Program-made: the position numbers and the translations under genes
Shown here: one piece after another, positions 1-5,207 of the stretch
Numbering within the stretch: the first letter of the stretch is position 1
Layout: the number at the start of each line of letters is the position of its first letter
The notes under the pieces: generated by a model
Told to the model about the DNA's origin: nothing
The model's database searches: none
Seen by the model: the letters and a program-made list of their open reading frames with translations, nothing else
Assembly (NCBI GenBank): GCA_029259835.1
Contig: JAJDEL010000766.1
Coordinates: 1 to 6,052 of the forward strand
DNA from: Planctomicrobium sp.
GTDB taxonomy: Bacteria; Planctomycetota; Planctomycetia; Planctomycetales; Planctomycetaceae
Length of the DNA stretch: 6,052 nucleotides
Direction of reading: 5' to 3'

Positions 1-322
1 ACAACGGGAGAAACAGATGCACGACGACCATTCGGCCTAAAATGTAGCCGAACGCGATCTGCAACCAGCGCATGCCGGTATTGCCGTAGCCAACACCTGG
101 GATGCTGAGCACCGTTGCGGTGCTCGTTTCGGTTGCGACAATGGATCCAAGAATCGCCCACCACGGAAGAGATCGACCGCCGAGCAAGTAGGACTCGACA
201 TCGTTATTCTTGCGGCCCGACCAAAACCCGATCGCAACCGCTGCGGCGAGCAGCGAGACCAAAACAACGATGTCAAACGAGCCTAAATCTGCACTTTCCA
301 CTCGCGGAATCCTTTTGAGCAT
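1..322 (-). CDS. Sodium:solute symporter (SSS/SLC5 family), N-terminal part, cut by window edge
   Basis: The frame is open from an ATG at 322-320 down to the window edge and gives 107 residues without a stop. Residues about 16-36 form a first hydrophobic helix. They are followed by SYLLGGRSLPWW (44-55) and the stretch ATETSTATVLSIPG (63-76), the typical N-terminal signature of sodium:solute symporters. A third hydrophobic segment begins near 86. Family members couple Na+ influx to uptake of sugars, amino sugars, sialic acid or similar solutes across the inner membrane. The gene diverges from murQ with a 90-bp gap, which suggests, but does not prove, that the substrate is a peptidoglycan-derived amino sugar. 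No in-frame ATG or GTG lies just upstream, so 322 is the best start, although no Shine-Dalgarno sequence is evident. The rest of the protein (usually more than 450 residues) lies outside the window. Family assignment is firm; the substrate is inferred. Confidence 0.85.
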   Translation of the reverse strand, partial: MLKRIPRVESADLGSFDIVVLVSLLAAAVAIGFWSGRKNNDVESYLLGGRSLPWWAILGSIVATETSTATVLSIPGVGYGNTGMRWLQIAFGYILGRMVVVHLFLPL

Positions 323-331
323 GTTGTAATA

Positions 332-343
332 TGTTCGCGAACA
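332..343. promoter_or_regulatory. Perfect 12-bp palindrome between divergent genes, candidate operator
   Basis: TGTTCGCGAACA reads the same on both strands. It lies 9 bp upstream of the symporter ATG and 69 bp upstream of the murQ ATG, where a factor could control both directions. No regulator gene is next to it, and I could not place convincing -35/-10 boxes around it, so its role as an operator is inferred. Confidence 0.4.
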
Positions 344-412
344 AAACGGTACTCTACTGAACTTGTCCCAGCATTTCACATCATCCACCGTTTCTAAAGA
401 ACTCTCTAATCG

Positions 413-1327
413 ATGAACGAAAACTTAACGACAGAAGCAATCAACGCTGCCTCTGCAAAAATCGATACACTTTCTCCACTGGAGATCGTACAACTGATGA
501 ATGCTGAAGATGCAACGATTGCCGTCGCAGTCGCAAAAGAAGCGACCTCCATCGCTCAAGCCATTGAAGTCATTGTCAGTTGCATTCGCGAAGGCGGGCG
601 ACTCGTTTACATTGGCGCCGGAACATCTGGACGGCTTGGTGTCCTTGATGCATCTGAATGCCCACCGACTTTCAACACACCTGCGGAAATGGTCGTCGGC
701 TTGATAGCAGGCGGAGACTCGGCACTTCGCACCGCCGCTGAAGGCGTTGAAGATCGTCCGGAAGTGGGAGCCGAAGACTTGCAGCGGATCGAATTCAATC
801 ACAAGGATGTCCTGGTCGGCATTGCCTCCAGCGGGCGAACTCCCTATGTCATTGGTGCGATGAACTATGCCCGCAGCATTGAGGCGTGCGTCATTGGTCT
901 GGCCTGTAATGAGAACTCTGAACTCGTTCCCAGTGCAGACTTGATGATCGCGCCGGTTGTCGGTCCAGAGTTGATCAGTGGCTCGACACGGATGAAAGCT
1001 GGGACGGCGACGAAAATGGTTCTCAACATGCTTTCGACTGGCACGATGGTGCAACTCGGGAAAACGTTCGGAAACTTCATGGTTGATTTGCGAGCCTCAA
1101 ATTCAAAACTTGTTGTGAGAAGCCGTCGAATTGTGGCTGCGTTGACAAACATCACAGAGGAACAAGCCGAAGCCGAACTCAAAAAGTGCGACGGTGAATT
1201 GAAAACGGCGGTTGTTTCAATTCAGTGCGGAGTTGATGTGCAGGCAGCACGTCAGATTCTTGTCTCATCAAGTGGAAAACTTCGCGCGGCGCTTGAAAGC
1301 GGCAACAACACCGAGGTGTCGCAATGA
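413..1327 (+). CDS. murQ: N-acetylmuramic acid 6-phosphate etherase
   Basis: MurQ cleaves the lactyl ether of MurNAc-6-phosphate to give GlcNAc-6-phosphate and D-lactate in the cytoplasm, a step of peptidoglycan salvage. The 304 residues match the usual length of about 300. A SIS sugar-phosphate fold spans about 55-220 with GGRLVYIGAGTSGRLGVLDA at 61-80, then SECPPTF (81-87), EGVED (110-114), SSGRTPYVIG (139-148) and GSTRMKAGTA (190-199). Glu82 and Glu113 sit where the two catalytic glutamates of E. coli MurQ (Glu83, Glu114) lie. The C-terminal part from about 240 is the small helical domain typical of the family. The ATG at 413 starts the conserved LTTE N-terminus at the normal distance; no strong Shine-Dalgarno precedes it. 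The stop overlaps the kinase start as ATGA, indicating a translationally coupled operon. The frame is intact and all key residues are present. Confidence 0.96.
   Translation: MNENLTTEAINAASAKIDTLSPLEIVQLMNAEDATIAVAVAKEATSIAQAIEVIVSCIREGGRLVYIGAGTSGRLGVLDASECPPTFNTPAEMVVGLIAGGDSALRTAAEGVEDRPEVGAEDLQRIEFNHKDVLVGIASSGRTPYVIGAMNYARSIEACVIGLACNENSELVPSADLMIAPVVGPELISGSTRMKAGTATKMVLNMLSTGTMVQLGKTFGNFMVDLRASNSKLVVRSRRIVAALTNITEEQAEAELKKCDGELKTAVVSIQCGVDVQAARQILVSSSGKLRAALESGNNTEVSQ
1313..1318 (+). promoter_or_regulatory. Ribosome binding site of the kinase gene
   Basis: GAGGTG lies inside the end of murQ, 5 bases before the ATG at 1324. It supports that ATG, which overlaps the murQ stop codon, as the true start. 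Confidence 0.65.
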
Positions 1328-2271
1328 CATCTCTGCATGACTTAGTCATCGGTGTCGATGCTGGTGGAACCAAGACGACCGCCTGGATTGCCGGAATTGT
1401 TTCTGAACGAAATTCACCGCCGCTGGGAAAAGGTAACGCCGGTCCAGGGAATCCTCTCGCTGTCGGATTCGAATTGGCCTCTGATCAAATTGAAACTGCG
1501 ATTACCGCCGCGTTTGCAGAAGCTCAGCTTGCACCGGGAAAAGTTGCTGCGATTTGTTTAGGAGTCGCCGGGGCAGGGCGGGCATCTGAGCAACAACAAC
1601 TTCATGACTGGGCAATGCAGAATTCTTTCGCGGAAAAAATCGTCGTCACGAATGATGCAGAACCGATATTGGCTGCGGCAGCGCCCGACCGTGTTGGCAT
1701 CGCGCTGATTAGCGGGACCGGCTCGTTTGCCTGGGGACGTAATTCCGATGGAGAAAACGCGCGCGTCGGCGGTTGGGGTTACTTGTTTGGAGACGAAGGC
1801 AGCGGCTACTCGATTGCTCTCTCTGGACTTCGTGCTGCAGCGAAATCTGTTGATGGTCGAGGTCAGCCAACTCAATTGCTTGACGCATTCATGGACCGAC
1901 TGCAAGCAAATGATCCATCACAACTAATCGAAATAATCTACGACGGTCCGCTCAGCCGAGATGAAATCGCACGCCTTGCAGAAGTTGTTTTCACAGTCGC
2001 TGCAGATGGAGATTCCGTCGCCAATTGTCTTCTTAAAGAAGCTGTGAATGACTTAGGATCAATCGTCTCAGCACTTGCCGAGAAACTCTGCCTCACATCC
2101 AACAAATGGACTCTGGCACTCACCGGCGGTGTTCTCGCAAAACAATCTGAGTTCAGGCAAAAGCTGACCGATAATTTGGGAATCGCTGAAAATCAAGTCT
2201 CACTCATCACCAAACCTGTCGCCGGTGCGGTTGTTCTCGCGCAGGCGACGGTGAGAGATTGCCCTTCATAA
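1324..2271 (+). CDS. BadF/BadG/BcrA/BcrD-family amino-sugar kinase (GlcNAc or MurNAc kinase)
   Basis: This is a 315-residue sugar kinase of the ASKHA ATPase fold. The phosphate-1 loop is IGVDAGGTKT (9-18), followed by GNAGPGNP (38-44 region), CLGVAGAGR (78-86), a candidate catalytic aspartate in VTNDAEP (Asp111), the phosphate-2 loop ALISGTGSFAWGRN (127-140), GGWGYLFGDEGSGY (149-162), and the adenosine motif LALTGGVLA (264-272). Relatives include N-acetylglucosamine kinases and MurK of Clostridium acetobutylicum, which phosphorylates both MurNAc and GlcNAc at position 6. Coupling to murQ through a 4-base overlap, with a good ribosome binding site, argues that it supplies MurNAc-6-phosphate to MurQ. 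GlcNAc may be a second substrate; the sequence alone does not decide. No terminator is visible in the 21-bp gap before the convergent ArsR gene. Confidence 0.88.
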   Translation: MTSLHDLVIGVDAGGTKTTAWIAGIVSERNSPPLGKGNAGPGNPLAVGFELASDQIETAITAAFAEAQLAPGKVAAICLGVAGAGRASEQQQLHDWAMQNSFAEKIVVTNDAEPILAAAAPDRVGIALISGTGSFAWGRNSDGENARVGGWGYLFGDEGSGYSIALSGLRAAAKSVDGRGQPTQLLDAFMDRLQANDPSQLIEIIYDGPLSRDEIARLAEVVFTVAADGDSVANCLLKEAVNDLGSIVSALAEKLCLTSNKWTLALTGGVLAKQSEFRQKLTDNLGIAENQVSLITKPVAGAVVLAQATVRDCPS

Positions 2272-2292
2272 GCTGCCTAAGTACGATCCATT

Positions 2293-2649
2293 CTACGCCC
2301 GTTTCGTCTTTGGTTTTTTCTTTACAGCTTTGGTATCTTCGGCGGATTCTTTAACTCTCAGAAGCGTGTTCGTCCAATAGCCTTCGTATTTGCTGATCCA
2401 GCGTTCAGCGACAATGCGGATAGGGTTGACGTTCAGGGAATTAATGCGACGGCGACCTTCGCTGCGAGTCTTAACGAGACCGACTTCCCGCAAGACATCA
2501 ATGTGTTTCATCACTCCAAAGCGAGAAAGATTCGGAAACTGCTCGACGATCTCTGTTGTCTGCTTTGGGCCATCTCGCAACAAATCGAGAATTTCTCTCC
2601 TTGTCGGATCGGCGAGAGCCTTGAAAATGTGATCCATGTTATCGGACAT
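2293..2649 (-). CDS. ArsR-type winged-helix transcriptional regulator
   Basis: The protein has 118 residues. It opens with MDHIFKALADPTRREILDLL (5-24), the classic ArsR first helix, followed by the helix-turn-helix TTEIVEQFPNLSRFGVMKHI (31-50), DVLREVGLV (51-59) and the wing KTRSEGRRRINSLN (60-73). A tryptophan/tyrosine-rich helix (about 84-101) matches ArsR proteins that neighbour AHSA1/SRPBCC genes. I see no cysteine metal site, so it is probably not a metal sensor. The lysine-rich tail (109-117) is likely disordered. The start at 2649 lacks a clear ribosome binding site; Met5 at 2637 is the alternative. The gene is the last of the leftward run but is separated from the SRPBCC gene by an inverted-repeat element, so it may have its own promoter. 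It is the only DNA-binding protein in the window and the natural candidate to act on the 4642-4668 sites. Confidence 0.9.
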   Translation of the reverse strand: MSDNMDHIFKALADPTRREILDLLRDGPKQTTEIVEQFPNLSRFGVMKHIDVLREVGLVKTRSEGRRRINSLNVNPIRIVAERWISKYEGYWTNTLLRVKESAEDTKAVKKKPKTKRA

Positions 2650-2680
2650 TGTTTACCAAGTCATGTAAGAGACACAAAGG

Positions 2681-2776
2681 AATAGTCCAAAATGGTTTGC
2701 CAACATCAGCCGCTTGGGCTAGCGCCCTGCGGCTGATGCAGACTGAGCTACTTCGGAAAGTTGTTTCGGGACTATT
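2681..2776. repeat. MITE/REPIN-like element with terminal inverted repeats
   Basis: The element is bounded by AATAGTCC (2681-2688) and its exact inverse GGACTATT (2769-2776). The bases inside the arms still match partly, since both continue into an AAA-containing stretch. The centre holds the strong hairpin listed at 2704-2738. It is about 96 bp long and has no coding capacity. I see no clear target-site duplication. It lies in the gap between the SRPBCC and ArsR genes, consistent with a non-autonomous mobile element inserted into a former operon. Copy number elsewhere in the genome cannot be judged here. Confidence 0.5.
2704..2738. repeat. Strong REP-like hairpin inside the 2681-2776 element
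   Basis: The arms CATCAGCCGC (2704-2713) and GCGGCTGATG (2729-2738) pair perfectly over 10 bp. After a small TT/T bulge, GGGC (2716-2719) pairs with GCCC (2724-2727) around a TAGC loop. The GC-rich bulged stem resembles REP elements mobilised by RAYT (TnpA-REP) transposases. It has no T-run on either side, so it is not a typical intrinsic terminator, but it could still pause transcription or stabilise mRNA ends between the SRPBCC and ArsR genes. Confidence 0.65.
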
Positions 2777-2809
2777 CATATTAGGCAACCCTGGGAACCA
2801 GTAAACGGT

Positions 2810-3244
2810 TTATGCCTCGGAAAGTCTTTTTGCTTCTTCTAAGAAATGACTCCAACCAGGGACGACTCCCTGACGATGTTCCTCTTCAATGAGTCCGAGA
2901 ACACGGTGTCGCAGAGAGAGTTCCACCCCACCAGCGATTTGTGTCAAACGAAATTGAATGTGACCAGCAGCCGGATACGACATAAACATCGGCCCTTGAA
3001 TTTCGATAATCGTTGGCGGCTTGATGACCTGCACGAACCCCCACAAGTGTCCTTGCCCATTCCCTAAATCGCGAAACCAACGTCCGCCCGGCCATTCTTC
3101 GAGAACCATCGGCATTGCCTGATTGTCCGGCGTAGAACTTTCCGTCGTAAGACGACGTACAAGTGCTTTGTACGCATCACCAATGGCGGCATTGATTTCA
3201 ATGCTCTGTGAAAGGTCGAGTGTCAAGTTTTGTTGATCGGGCAT
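2810..3244 (-). CDS. SRPBCC-fold protein, AHSA1 (Hsp90 ATPase activator homologue)-like
   Basis: The 144-residue protein fits the usual START/Bet v1-like length. It opens with the first beta strand DLSQSIEINA (10-19), then the helix AIGDAYKALVRRL (20-32). Strands follow: MVLEEWPGGRWFRDLG (46-61), HLWGFVQVIKPPTIIEIQGP (66-85), HIQFRLTQIAGGVELSLRHR (95-114). The long C-terminal helix is GWSHFLEEAKRLSE (130-143), whose GW start is typical of the AHSA1 group. This fold binds hydrophobic ligands in a cavity; the ligand of this member is unknown. The name comes from an eukaryotic Hsp90 co-chaperone, and bacterial members are not shown to act on Hsp90. A strong ribosome binding site fixes the start. 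It lies 41 bp after the membrane-protein gene and upstream of the ArsR gene, a frequent bacterial pairing. Confidence 0.85.
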   Translation of the reverse strand: MPDQQNLTLDLSQSIEINAAIGDAYKALVRRLTTESSTPDNQAMPMVLEEWPGGRWFRDLGNGQGHLWGFVQVIKPPTIIEIQGPMFMSYPAAGHIQFRLTQIAGGVELSLRHRVLGLIEEEHRQGVVPGWSHFLEEAKRLSEA

Positions 3245-3251
3245 GTGTTAT

Positions 3252-3260
3252 CCTCCCCTT
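3252..3260 (-). promoter_or_regulatory. Strong ribosome binding site of the SRPBCC gene
   Basis: On the minus strand AAGGGGAGG ends 7 bases before the ATG at 3244. It is the strongest Shine-Dalgarno sequence in the window and fixes this start. Confidence 0.7.
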
Positions 3261-3285
3261 AAATGAAATCGAGTATCAAGTGACG

Positions 3286-3774
3286 TTAATTTTTAGAAGA
3301 TGGTGTGGAAGTTTCCTGTGATGTGTTTTCTCGGTTTACGCATGCAAACCAGAATCCCCCGAGCGAAAATTGGATCGTCAGATACGTTGATTCAAGGGGA
3401 AACCAGATCGAGAGTGGCTGAATTTGATGCTTCGCTGCCTCTGCAAGAACATGAGTGGTCCAGTGATATCCCCCCATCACGACGAAGAATGTAATTACCC
3501 CGGAAACAACAGTTTTCCCTCGACACAATTGAGGATAAATGGCTGCAAGCAGGAGACCCTGGAGTAAAATTGACATAAACCCAAAGGCGATAATCGGTTC
3601 ATCTCGGGAGATGTACCCAAGTTGGTCGTACGTCTCTTGAAATGCGATGAGATGCCAAAAATAAGCCAGCGGAAAAGTAATAAGCAGGTAACCAACTGCA
3701 CCAAGAATAATACGGGACGGAGAGAACTTCATAGCTGAACCTAAGTTTGAAGGAATCGTGACAAACAAAATCAT
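3286..3774 (-). CDS. Four-helix membrane protein of unknown function
   Basis: I do not recognise the family with certainty. The 162-residue frame has four hydrophobic segments at about 22-44, 60-81, 88-103 and 129-147. Between them are short loops with ETYDQLGYISRDEPI (47-61) and GGYHWTTHVLAEAAKH (101-116). A polar Ser/Thr-rich tail (149-162) follows the last helix. Histidines (41, 104, 108, 116) lie at or near helix ends, but no catalytic motif stands out. Two starts are possible. The ATG at 3774 overlaps the TfoX stop as ATGA, suggesting coupling. Met15 at 3732 begins MKFSPSRIILG just before the first helix and has a weak AGG 7 bases upstream. The shorter form (148 residues) looks more like a natural N-terminus. 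The gene sits inside the DUF1569/TfoX/SRPBCC run, so it probably shares their role. Confidence 0.75.
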   Translation of the reverse strand: MILFVTIPSNLGSAMKFSPSRIILGAVGYLLITFPLAYFWHLIAFQETYDQLGYISRDEPIIAFGFMSILLQGLLLAAIYPQLCRGKTVVSGVITFFVVMGGYHWTTHVLAEAAKHQIQPLSIWFPLESTYLTIQFSLGGFWFACVNRENTSQETSTPSSKN

Positions 3775-4106
3775 TTGATTTTCGGCGGTAACGACCTGGC
3801 ATATTTCAGACCGAGATCAATCCAATATTTGAGGTCTTCGTCTGTTGAAATTCCATCTCTGGCAATGCTTACAAAACCTCGCATCGGTCGACCGGTGAAG
3901 TCCATTTCGCTGGCATGTGGTTGTTCAAGTGCGTCTTCGTATCGGTCTGGCCCAACGCGAATCATCAACTCTCCGGCACCAGAAACACCACCAATCATGT
4001 TGCCGCAAACGAAGAAGCAATTCCCACCGAACATTCGTTTCTCGGTGATGCTTCGACGACGCGAAAGAGTTTTTCGGATTCGTGCAAGCAGTTCCTCATT
4101 CGCCAT
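3771..4106 (-). CDS. TfoX N-terminal-domain protein
   Basis: A single TfoX_N domain of 111 residues: an N-terminal helix ANEELLARIRKTLS, then the hallmark EKRMFGGNCFFVCGNMIGGV, a strand LMIRVGPDRYEDAL, the MDFTGRPMRGFVSI segment, and a C-terminal helix DLKYWIDLGLKYARSL. In Haemophilus, TfoX (Sxy) induces competence genes, but it carries an extra C-terminal domain missing here. Stand-alone N-domain proteins are widespread and have no settled function, so no competence role should be inferred. The start at 4106 is chosen because GAGGGG lies 7 bases upstream; an in-frame ATG at 4133 would overlap the DUF1569 gene by 8 bases and has no such site. The stop overlaps the possible ATG of the membrane-protein gene. 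It is the second gene of the leftward run. Confidence 0.85.
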   Translation of the reverse strand: MANEELLARIRKTLSRRRSITEKRMFGGNCFFVCGNMIGGVSGAGELMIRVGPDRYEDALEQPHASEMDFTGRPMRGFVSIARDGISTDEDLKYWIDLGLKYARSLPPKIK

Positions 4107-4113
4107 CGTGATT

Positions 4114-4119
4114 CCCCTC
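4114..4119 (-). promoter_or_regulatory. Ribosome binding site deciding the TfoX-domain start
   Basis: Minus-strand GAGGGG lies 7 bases before the ATG at 4106 and inside the reading frame that would start at 4133. It therefore favours the shorter protein and leaves a 19-bp gap to the DUF1569 stop. Confidence 0.65.
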
Positions 4120-4125
4120 GCAAAA

Positions 4126-4605
4126 TCAGTCATCAGAATTTGTGACGGGAACGAGAAAGCTCATGTGCAGCTCGGCATGACGAAGATGGAAATCGTTCCA
4201 CTCCTCGCGAGTGATATTGCCAAACCCTGGGTGCATGACTCGGGTAGACTCTTCTTTTTGCCGAGTGATCGCTTTTTCCAATGCTGTTAAACCATCTTCG
4301 ACTGATGTCTCGTCAGGGACAAACGTTGCACCACTGCTAAATCCGGCAGGGATTGCTTGAGTCAGAAACTTCTTTTTCATCAGCAAGGTCATGAACCAGC
4401 GAACAGGGGCTGGCATCGAAAAATCGGACCCGTCAATCGACATATCCAGCGATTGTGCAAGATGTTTGAAGTTTTGACCGACTGACCAGTTTCCGAGAGT
4501 GTCGACTTCGATCTGAGAGAACCGTTTCGCTTCATCAAGTAAGTCATCCAGTGATCCATAGCGGACCTGGCGTCGCCCTTCGACTTTTTTTGTGTTCACT
4601 TGCAT
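4126..4605 (-). CDS. DUF1569 protein (DinB-like four-helix fold)
   Basis: The protein has 159 residues, with YGSLDDLLDEAKRFS (16-30), the family hallmark LGNWSVGQNFKHLAQSLDMS (37-56), a basic/hydrophobic middle part, FVPDETSVEDGL (95-106), and the C-terminal signature GNITREEWNDFHLRHAELHM (129-148). His48 in the first hallmark, with His143 and His147 in an HxxxH arrangement, matches the three-histidine metal site of DinB/YfiT-like proteins; His140 is also near. Many DinB-like proteins are metal-dependent, some being thiol transferases, but DUF1569 has no established reaction. GGAG lies 6 bases before the ATG at 4605. It is the first gene of the leftward run, and its upstream gap is shared with the divergent VOC gene. 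The family is frequent in planctomycetes, which supports the taxonomic guess. Family call firm, function unknown. Confidence 0.88.
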   Translation of the reverse strand: MQVNTKKVEGRRQVRYGSLDDLLDEAKRFSQIEVDTLGNWSVGQNFKHLAQSLDMSIDGSDFSMPAPVRWFMTLLMKKKFLTQAIPAGFSSGATFVPDETSVEDGLTALEKAITRQKEESTRVMHPGFGNITREEWNDFHLRHAELHMSFLVPVTNSDD

Positions 4606-4620
4606 TTGGATCTCCGAGGA

Positions 4621-4649
4621 TTGACATGTGTCTTGCTGAGAAGTAAGTT
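4621..4649 (+). promoter_or_regulatory. Candidate sigma70-type promoter of the VOC gene
   Basis: A perfect TTGACA (4621-4626) is followed, after 17 bases, by TAAGTT (4644-4649), a weak -10 matching 3 of 6 consensus bases. Transcription would begin near 4656, leaving about 60 bases before the ATG. The -10 overlaps the first palindromic site, as expected of a repressible promoter. Inferred from sequence only. Confidence 0.45.
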
Positions 4650-4668
4650 ACTAAACAGTAACGTTACT
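4642..4668. promoter_or_regulatory. Double palindromic operator candidate in the divergent VOC/DUF1569 promoter
   Basis: Four 5-bp half-sites alternate: AGTAA (4642-4646), TTACT (4648-4652), AGTAA (4657-4661), TTACT (4664-4668). They form an 11-bp palindrome around a central G (4642-4652) and a perfect 12-bp palindrome AGTAACGTTACT (4657-4668). The word GTTACTAA also recurs directly at 4647-4654 and 4663-4670, 16 bp apart. The array overlaps the -10 and start regions of both predicted promoters, so a dimeric repressor bound here would silence both directions. The nearby ArsR protein is the obvious candidate, although the motif is not a standard ArsR site and a TetR- or HxlR-type regulator encoded elsewhere could equally fit. 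Confidence 0.6.
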
Positions 4669-4683
4669 AATGAGGAACGTCAA
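4655..4683 (-). promoter_or_regulatory. Candidate sigma70-type promoter of the DUF1569 operon
   Basis: Reading leftward, TTGACG (4683-4678) is followed after 17 bases by TACTGT (4660-4655), matching the first two and last -10 bases. Transcription would start near 4648, about 43 bases before the ATG at 4605. It faces the VOC promoter, and both overlap the 4642-4668 half-sites. Confidence 0.45.
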
Positions 4684-4715
4684 GCCGCGACACCTTAACA
4701 ATTTGGAGAGACTCG

Positions 4716-5093
4716 ATGCCTTCACATTCAAATCCCGTCAACTGGTTCGAAATTCCCGTGACTGACTTGTCCAGAGCAAAGGTTTTTTACGAAGCCGTCC
4801 TGGAAGTTGAAATTACCGAGTCGGAAATGGGGCCGAAAAAGATGGGCTGGTTCCCAATGGAAATGGGAATTCCTGGTTCAGCAGGCACTTTGGTGCAAGG
4901 AGAGGGTTATACACCTTCGCACGATGGATCACTCGTTTACATTAACGTCGACAAAATCGATCCAACGCTGGCGGCCATTGATAATGCTGGTGGAAAAACT
5001 CTCATGCCACGCATGAGCATCGGCGATCACGGCTTCATCGCTTATTTCGAAGATAGCGAAGGAAACCGTGTCGCACTCCACGAAGCACCTTAG
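4716..5093 (+). CDS. VOC-superfamily (glyoxalase/bleomycin-resistance-like) protein
   Basis: The 125-residue protein has two beta-alpha-beta-beta-beta modules, about 7-62 and 72-123. The first starts [20 protein letters not shown] (6-25), a hallmark of small stand-alone VOC proteins of the lactoylglutathione-lyase-related group. The second starts [20 protein letters not shown] (72-91) and ends in the usual [18 protein letters not shown] (106-123). VOC proteins bind a metal or hydrophobic ligand in the cleft; members include glyoxalases, dioxygenases and antibiotic-binding proteins. The metal ligands are not clear enough here to name a reaction. GGAGAG lies just upstream of the ATG at 4716. 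The gene diverges from the DUF1569 operon across a shared operator region and is followed by a strong terminator, so it is probably a single-gene transcript co-regulated with the leftward run. Confidence 0.9.
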   Translation: MPSHSNPVNWFEIPVTDLSRAKVFYEAVLEVEITESEMGPKKMGWFPMEMGIPGSAGTLVQGEGYTPSHDGSLVYINVDKIDPTLAAIDNAGGKTLMPRMSIGDHGFIAYFEDSEGNRVALHEAP

Positions 5094-5152
5094 CACGACT
5101 GCACGTGTTAGCGATATCAAAATATCGTACTTGGCTGATCAAGAACTGTGAA

Positions 5153-5190
5153 AAAAGTCACTCTCTTCGAATTTGAAGAGAGTGACTTTT
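5153..5190. terminator. Bidirectional intrinsic terminator
   Basis: AAAAGTCACTCTCTTC (5153-5168) and its exact complement GAAGAGAGTGACTTTT (5175-5190) form a perfect 16-bp stem around a 6-base loop. The run of A on the left and T on the right lets it act in both directions. It would end VOC transcription from the left and transcripts of the leftward reading frame ending at 5208 from the right. Confidence 0.85.
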
Positions 5191-5207
5191 GACATGTCTT
5201 TGATTCG

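Noticed and set aside
37..276. Minus-strand open frame of 79 codons at the left end
   Set aside because: It is in a different frame of the same strand from the symporter, whose motifs and helices are unmistakable.
332..343. LexA (SOS) box
   Set aside because: The palindrome has GTTC-GC-GAAC, the reverse arrangement of the GAAC-N4-GTTC box, and the adjacent genes are not DNA-repair genes.
425..1054. Long minus-strand open frame (209 codons) opposite murQ
   Set aside because: It lies wholly inside murQ, whose plus-strand product has every family motif. The antisense product is rich in Arg, His and Cys with no domain pattern.
1558..1905. Minus-strand open frame (115 codons) inside the kinase gene
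   Set aside because: It is antisense to the phosphate-binding motifs of the kinase and shows no domain features.
3771..4106. Competence regulator (full TfoX/Sxy)
   Set aside because: Only the N-terminal domain is present, and such stand-alone proteins are not known to control competence.
3775..4290. Plus-strand open frame (171 codons) opposite the TfoX and DUF1569 genes
   Set aside because: It spans two clear minus-strand genes with recognised domains and good ribosome binding sites. Its own product has no recognisable pattern.
5112..5127. Small inverted repeat CGATAT / ATATCG with a 4-base loop
   Set aside because: It is a 6-bp AT-rich stem, probably chance, and the far stronger terminator at 5153-5190 explains the VOC 3' end.
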